From positions 1 through 35,450 of the forward strand of contig JBIKVK010000005.1 of NCBI GenBank assembly GCA_044356835.1: a DNA stretch of 35,450 nt, written 5' to 3'. The notes beneath the pieces are model-generated. The model was not told the DNA's origin and ran no database searches. It saw nothing but the letters and a program-made list of their open reading frames with translations. Below are positions 31,395-35,450 of the stretch, piece by piece; within the stretch, counting starts at the first letter, position 1, and every line of letters begins with the position of its first letter. The translations under genes and the position numbers were made by a program. The DNA comes from SYIM01 sp044356835 (lineage in GTDB: Bacteria; Pseudomonadota; Gammaproteobacteria; Burkholderiales; Burkholderiaceae_E).

Positions 31395-32957
31395 TCAGTT
31401 CACCGCGCGCTGCTGGCCGCCCCAGTAGCGCGCACGCAGTGCCTTCTTGTCGGGCTTGCCCAGAGCGGTCACGGGCAGGGACTCGACGAAATCCACCGAT
31501 TTGGGGGCCGCCACCGGGCCCTTTTTCTCGCGGGCGAGCGCCATAAGCTCGGCCTCGGTCGTACTGGCGCCGGGGCGCAGCACCACCACCGCCTTGACGG
31601 CTTCGCCCCACTTGGGGTCGGGCACGCCGATCACCGCCACGGAGGCCACCGCCGCATGCGTGGCGAGCACATTCTCGATTTCCTTGGGGTAGACGTTGAA
31701 ACCGCCGGAAATGATCATGTCCTTCTTGCGATCAACGATGTAGAAGTAGCCTTCCTCATCCTGCCAGGCCATATCCCCGGTGTGCAGCCAGCCGTTTCGA
31801 AGCGCCTGCGCCGTCTGCTCGGGTTGCTTCCAGTAGCCGCTCATCACCAGCGAGCCGCGCACACAGATTTCGCCGACTTGGCCTTGCGTCACGGGCCGGT
31901 CATCATCATCGAGCACCGCCAGCGTGATGCCCGGGTAGGGCCGGCCCGCAGAGGCAAGCCGCCGATCGTCCTGGCTGAGGTGGTCTTCCCGGGTGAGGGT
32001 CAGCAAGGTATTGGGCGCCTCGGTCTGGCCGTAGCCCTGAACCAGGACCGGCCCGAACACCCCAATGGCCTCACGGATGCGCGCAGGGGTCATCGGCGCC
32101 GCACCGTACATCAGGCTGTGCAGCCGGCTGAAATCGACACTGCGCGTTCGCGGATGATCGAGCAAGGTGTAGACCATCGTAGGTACCAGGAACAAGGCGT
32201 TGACGCCACGGTGTTCGATCGCATCAAGGACGCGATCCTTGTCGAAGCCCTGCTGCAGGATGAAAGTGCCCCCGTGATGCAGAGTGGGCACGATCATTGA
32301 ACCCGCCCCATGGGTGATGGGCGTCGGGCACAGAAAGCGCACATGCTCGGGCCAGGCCTTCCCGGCCAGTGCCAGGACGACATTGGTTGTCATCGCTCGA
32401 TTGGAGAGCATCACCCCCTTGGGCTGACCGGTGGTCCCGCCGGTGTACGCAAGGCGAATGATGTCCTCGGGCCCGCCCACCGGCACCAGGGGGGCTGCCT
32501 CCTCATCGGACCAGAACTCCTCGAAACCACCGATCGAATCATCGTGGGCCAGCCAGCGCACACCCGGATCTGCGCACCGCTCGCGAAGCGCGAGCGCACG
32601 CTGCGCGTAGCGCGCATCGGCGATGACCAGACGGGCCTCCGAATCCGTGATGATGTAGGACTGGTCGTCGATGCTTGCGAGGGTATGGAGCGTTACCGAA
32701 CGCAGACCGGCAATGTAGAGGGCCGCCATCACGCAGAAGGTTTCGACCCGGTTCCCGGAGAGCTGCACGACAGTGTCGCCCGGCCCGAGGCCAAGTCCCC
32801 GCAGCCGCGCGATGGCGCGCCCGATCTGGCGGCTTGTTTCGCGGTAGGTCACGGTGCGCCCGTCGTCCTCTTCAAAGGCGATGCGGTCCGGGTAGCGCTG
32901 GAGCGCGGAGATCAGCACCTCTGCGAAACTGCCGCCGCTATAGAGGGGGTCCATCAT
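31395..32957 (-). CDS. AMP-dependent acyl-CoA ligase (long-chain fatty acid / aryl acid CoA ligase type)
   Basis: A 520-residue ANL-superfamily ligase. Motifs in order: YTGGTTGQPKGVMLS (171-185), GYGQTEAPN, GWLHTGDMAWQDEEGYFYIVDRKKDMIISGGFNVYPKEIE, and the catalytic lysine region LPVTALGKPDKKALR. All core residues are standard, unlike the variant loop in the ligase at 20727. The ATG at 32957 (MMDPLYSGGSF) is chosen from context; the frame is open further upstream to 33086. It follows the thiolase-like gene by 43 bases and probably activates the acid whose thioester the thiolases process. Confidence 0.92.
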   Translation of the reverse strand: MMDPLYSGGSFAEVLISALQRYPDRIAFEEDDGRTVTYRETSRQIGRAIARLRGLGLGPGDTVVQLSGNRVETFCVMAALYIAGLRSVTLHTLASIDDQSYIITDSEARLVIADARYAQRALALRERCADPGVRWLAHDDSIGGFEEFWSDEEAAPLVPVGGPEDIIRLAYTGGTTGQPKGVMLSNRAMTTNVVLALAGKAWPEHVRFLCPTPITHGAGSMIVPTLHHGGTFILQQGFDKDRVLDAIEHRGVNALFLVPTMVYTLLDHPRTRSVDFSRLHSLMYGAAPMTPARIREAIGVFGPVLVQGYGQTEAPNTLLTLTREDHLSQDDRRLASAGRPYPGITLAVLDDDDRPVTQGQVGEICVRGSLVMSGYWKQPEQTAQALRNGWLHTGDMAWQDEEGYFYIVDRKKDMIISGGFNVYPKEIENVLATHAAVASVAVIGVPDPKWGEAVKAVVVLRPGASTTEAELMALAREKKGPVAAPKSVDFVESLPVTALGKPDKKALRARYWGGQQRAVN

Positions 32958-33000
32958 TTCGAAGATGTCCTTTGATTCAGAAACCAGCGGCCCGTAACGC

Positions 33001-34281
33001 TCACAGGGCCGGCGAGGACAGGATCGTGACCGCCGCCACTGCCTCCTCGCCTCCCCAAAACCCGCCGCCATTGCTGGCCGCCGCAATTCGGGCTCCGGCT
33101 ACCTGTCGGGCTCCCGCCTCGCCGCGCAACTGCATGACCAGCTCCACCAGCTGGATCGCACCGGTGGCCGCGATCGGATGCCCCTTGGAGAGCAGCCCGC
33201 CCGAGGTGTTGACCGGGATGCGGCCGCCCAGTCTTGTATCGCCTCGCTCGGCGAGCGCCCCGCCTTCCCCGGGGGCGGCAAGGCCAAGGTTTTCCACCTG
33301 CTTGATTTCGGCGAAGGCAGACGCATCATGCACCTCGGCAAGCGACAGATCATCGGGTCCCAGACCCGCCTCCTCGTAGGCCGCCTGGGCTGCGATCCGG
33401 CCGATGTAGCGGCTCGAATCCTCGGGCTCGCGAACCACACCCGAGGCCACGCTCGATGCGCGCACCATCACGGCCCGCTCGCGCACCCTGGAGGCCGCGC
33501 GATCCGATCGGCGGGCGAGCCGCTCCAGGCCCTGGCGATTGCATGCGAGGAGCGCAGCAGCGCCATCGCTCATCGGCGCGCACATGCTGCGCGTCAAAGG
33601 CCAGGACACCACCCGGTCGGCGAGCACGTCTTCGATCGTCATGGGGTGACGGTACTGGGCCAGCGGGTTCCACTGGGAATGCCAGTGGTTTTTCGCGGCA
33701 ACGGCCGCCATCTGTCGCTGGGTGCTCCCGTAGCGATACATATGAAAACGGGCCGCTGCCGAATAGGAGTCCATGAAGATGCTGCGTTCACCGCCCGCCT
33801 GATGCGCCTCAGGGGGCAAGGGCAGGTGCTCCGAGAGCGCGATCACCGCCCGCAGCTGCGCCTCGCCCAGCTCGCGATCGATGCTGCCCTGAAACGCCTG
33901 AAACATCAGGTCGCGCTGGTCGGGGTAGTTCATCTTCTCGGCGCCGACCACCAGTGCAATGTCGGCCATGCCGGCCCGCAGGTATGCAATCGCCAGGTGC
34001 AGCCCGCTCGAGCTGGATGCACAGGCATTGTCTGTATTGAAAATGGGCACGCGCTCGAGCCCGTAGCTTCTGAGTGCGCACTGGCCGCGGATGCCATGCT
34101 GCCACTCGAAGATGCCCTGCCGTGTGTTTGAAAACCAGGCGGCTTGGACCTCATCAAGCGAAGCCTCGGTATCGGCAAGGGCAAGATCCACGGCCTCGCG
34201 GGTCAGGTCCTTCACACTGCGATCGAGGTGCCGGCCCAGCGCAGTCATGCCCACACCGACAATCCAGACCGGCTCGCGCAT
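33001..34281 (-). CDS. Thiolase family protein (SCP2-thiolase-like)
   Basis: A 426-residue thiolase of the SCPx/acetyl-CoA acetyltransferase branch. The nucleophilic cysteine is in FNTDNACASSSSGLHLA (Cys 87), and the C-terminal active-site motif is NTSGGLLSKGHPIAATG. HDASAFAEIKQVENLG replaces the NEAFA motif of classical thiolases, as is usual in this branch. GGAAGGG precedes the ATG. It sits 37 bases downstream of another thiolase-like gene. Members often need a small OB-fold partner (DUF35), not seen in this window. A role in thiolytic or retro-aldol side-chain shortening is inferred. Confidence 0.9.
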   Translation of the reverse strand: MREPVWIVGVGMTALGRHLDRSVKDLTREAVDLALADTEASLDEVQAAWFSNTRQGIFEWQHGIRGQCALRSYGLERVPIFNTDNACASSSSGLHLAIAYLRAGMADIALVVGAEKMNYPDQRDLMFQAFQGSIDRELGEAQLRAVIALSEHLPLPPEAHQAGGERSIFMDSYSAAARFHMYRYGSTQRQMAAVAAKNHWHSQWNPLAQYRHPMTIEDVLADRVVSWPLTRSMCAPMSDGAAALLACNRQGLERLARRSDRAASRVRERAVMVRASSVASGVVREPEDSSRYIGRIAAQAAYEEAGLGPDDLSLAEVHDASAFAEIKQVENLGLAAPGEGGALAERGDTRLGGRIPVNTSGGLLSKGHPIAATGAIQLVELVMQLRGEAGARQVAGARIAAASNGGGFWGGEEAVAAVTILSSPAL

Positions 34282-34318
34282 CACGCGACCCTTCCAGCGA
34301 TCCGGAGCGGTGCGCCCA

Positions 34319-35450
34319 TCATGTCGCCGCCCCGGCTTCGACCACGAAGGACACCACCGTGGAGCATGATCCGCCGATATTGAGCGAGGCGCCGCGACGG
34401 GCCCCGGCCACTTGATAGTCCCCCGCCTGCGCGGTGACCTGACGCGCCAGATCAAGCAGCATGCGCGTGCCGGTCGCGCCGACCGGATGACCGCAGCCGA
34501 TCAAACCGCCCGAAGGATTGATCGGACACGTCCCGCCCATCTCGAGATCGCCACGCTCGATCGCCTGCCAGCTCTGGCCAGGCGGAGTCAACCCGAAGTG
34601 GTCGATCGCCATGTACTCGGTGGTCGTAAAGCAATCATGCGTTTCGATCAGATCGAGCGCCTGCGGCCCGGCGATACCGGCCCGGGACCACGCATCGGTG
34701 ATGGCTTCACGCAGATGGGGAAACACATAGGGCTCGTGCTGACTGCGCTCCAGTTTTTCCTTGAGCCGGATGCCGGCATTGCGATGCCCCCAGCCGGTGA
34801 TGCGGGGGAGCCGAGCGAGGTCCGTGCCCATCCGCCGGGCATGCTCGGCAGCGAAACGGGCCGAGGCCAGCACCAGGGTGCAGGCGCCGTCGGTGATCTG
34901 GCCGCAATCCTGCCGGCGAGTCCCTGGCTCGATCACCGGGTTCAGCTGATCGTCATCGGTAAAACTGCCGGGCTCGAAGTTCCAGCGACGGGTCTGGGCG
35001 AGCGGGTTCCGCTTCGCGTTCCCGTAATTCAACTCGGCGATCCGATTCAGGTAGGTTCGATCAAGACCGTACCGGCGTTCGTATTCGAAACCGAGCAGAC
35101 CGAACGCCGCCGGCCAGAGGAATCGACAGTCGATGCCCTCTCGGCCCTGCCAGCCCGCTGCGTTCTGATTGGCCGAACTCTGATCGCCCGGCAGGTTCTT
35201 GAGTTCCTCCGCGCCGATCACCAGCACGCAGTCGTACCGACCGCATTCGATCTCGGCCATTGCGGCGAGCACGGCAAGGGACGCCGAGGCGCAGGCTCCC
35301 TCGTGACGCATCGCAGGCACACCCCAGAGGTCCGGCACCACCGAGGCCACCAGTGCGCCCAGATGCGCCTGGCTGCGCTGCAGTTCGGCAAACGCATTGC
35401 CGACATGGATCGACTGGACGTGGGAGGCCTGAATTGCGGCGGCCTGCAAT
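34319..35450 (-). CDS. Thiolase family protein, N-terminus beyond the window
   Basis: The last 377 or so residues of a second SCP2-thiolase-like protein, open to the right edge. The active-site cysteine is in MRHEGACASASLAVLAAMAEI, the HDCFTTTEYMAIDHFG segment replaces the classical NEAF motif, and GGLIGCGHPVGATGTRM carries the catalytic histidine. It ends GGSCSTVVSFVVEAG. Usual members would have about 50 further N-terminal residues. It is adjacent to, but clearly different from, the thiolase at 33001, so the two probably handle different intermediates or form a mixed complex. Confidence 0.9.
   Translation of the reverse strand, partial: LQAAAIQASHVQSIHVGNAFAELQRSQAHLGALVASVVPDLWGVPAMRHEGACASASLAVLAAMAEIECGRYDCVLVIGAEELKNLPGDQSSANQNAAGWQGREGIDCRFLWPAAFGLLGFEYERRYGLDRTYLNRIAELNYGNAKRNPLAQTRRWNFEPGSFTDDDQLNPVIEPGTRRQDCGQITDGACTLVLASARFAAEHARRMGTDLARLPRITGWGHRNAGIRLKEKLERSQHEPYVFPHLREAITDAWSRAGIAGPQALDLIETHDCFTTTEYMAIDHFGLTPPGQSWQAIERGDLEMGGTCPINPSGGLIGCGHPVGATGTRMLLDLARQVTAQAGDYQVAGARRGASLNIGGSCSTVVSFVVEAGAAT

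Noticed and set aside
1..35450. CRISPR array, insertion sequence, tRNA or rRNA
   Set aside because: No regular repeat-spacer pattern, transposase-like translation, terminal inverted repeats or tRNA/rRNA signature was found on reading through.

Overview
GC-rich bacterial DNA that reads as a betaproteobacterium of the order Burkholderiales. The pointers are the gene order recA-recX-sucC, the order rplM-rpsI-argC-erpA next to anmK, an M23 peptidase and tyrS, a Coq7-type ubiquinone hydroxylase, and two Bug-type (tripartite tricarboxylate transporter family) solute-binding proteins. I cannot assign a genus from the sequence alone.

Positions 1-20,515 are mostly conserved core genome. Reading leftward from 8,034 there is a compact operon ribD-ribE-ribBX-ribH-nusB-thiL-pgpA-pncC, then recA with an SOS box, recX and the start of sucC. 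A rightward ThDP-dependent enzyme gene lies between this operon and the leftward pair glyA-nrdR. Next come a leftward tyrS-histidine phosphatase pair and a divergent rightward pair (M23 peptidase, anmK). The leftward genes erpA, argC, rpsI and rplM follow, then osmC (rightward) and coq7 (leftward). Upstream of rplM is a compact small-RNA gene with its own promoter and terminator. It carries two anti-Shine-Dalgarno motifs, one of them in a hairpin loop.

Positions 20,727-35,450 look like an accessory catabolic region in three blocks. Block A (rightward, 20,727-26,134) has an AMP-forming acyl-CoA ligase, a Bug-type binding protein, an SDR oxidoreductase, a second Bug-type binding protein and an alpha/beta hydrolase. 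Block B is centred on a regulator with two fused HxlR domains (leftward), divergent from a carotenoid-cleavage-type oxygenase whose stop overlaps the start of a second alpha/beta hydrolase. Block C (leftward, from the right edge to 29,561) has two thiolase-family proteins (the first cut by the window), a second acyl-CoA ligase, a zinc-less MDR oxidoreductase and a TauD/TfdA dioxygenase.

Taken together the accessory genes suggest periplasmic capture of a carboxylated compound, oxidative cleavage of an alkene side chain, hydrolysis, CoA activation and thiolytic release. The substrate is not identifiable from sequence. I saw no rRNA, tRNA, insertion sequence, CRISPR array or prophage gene.
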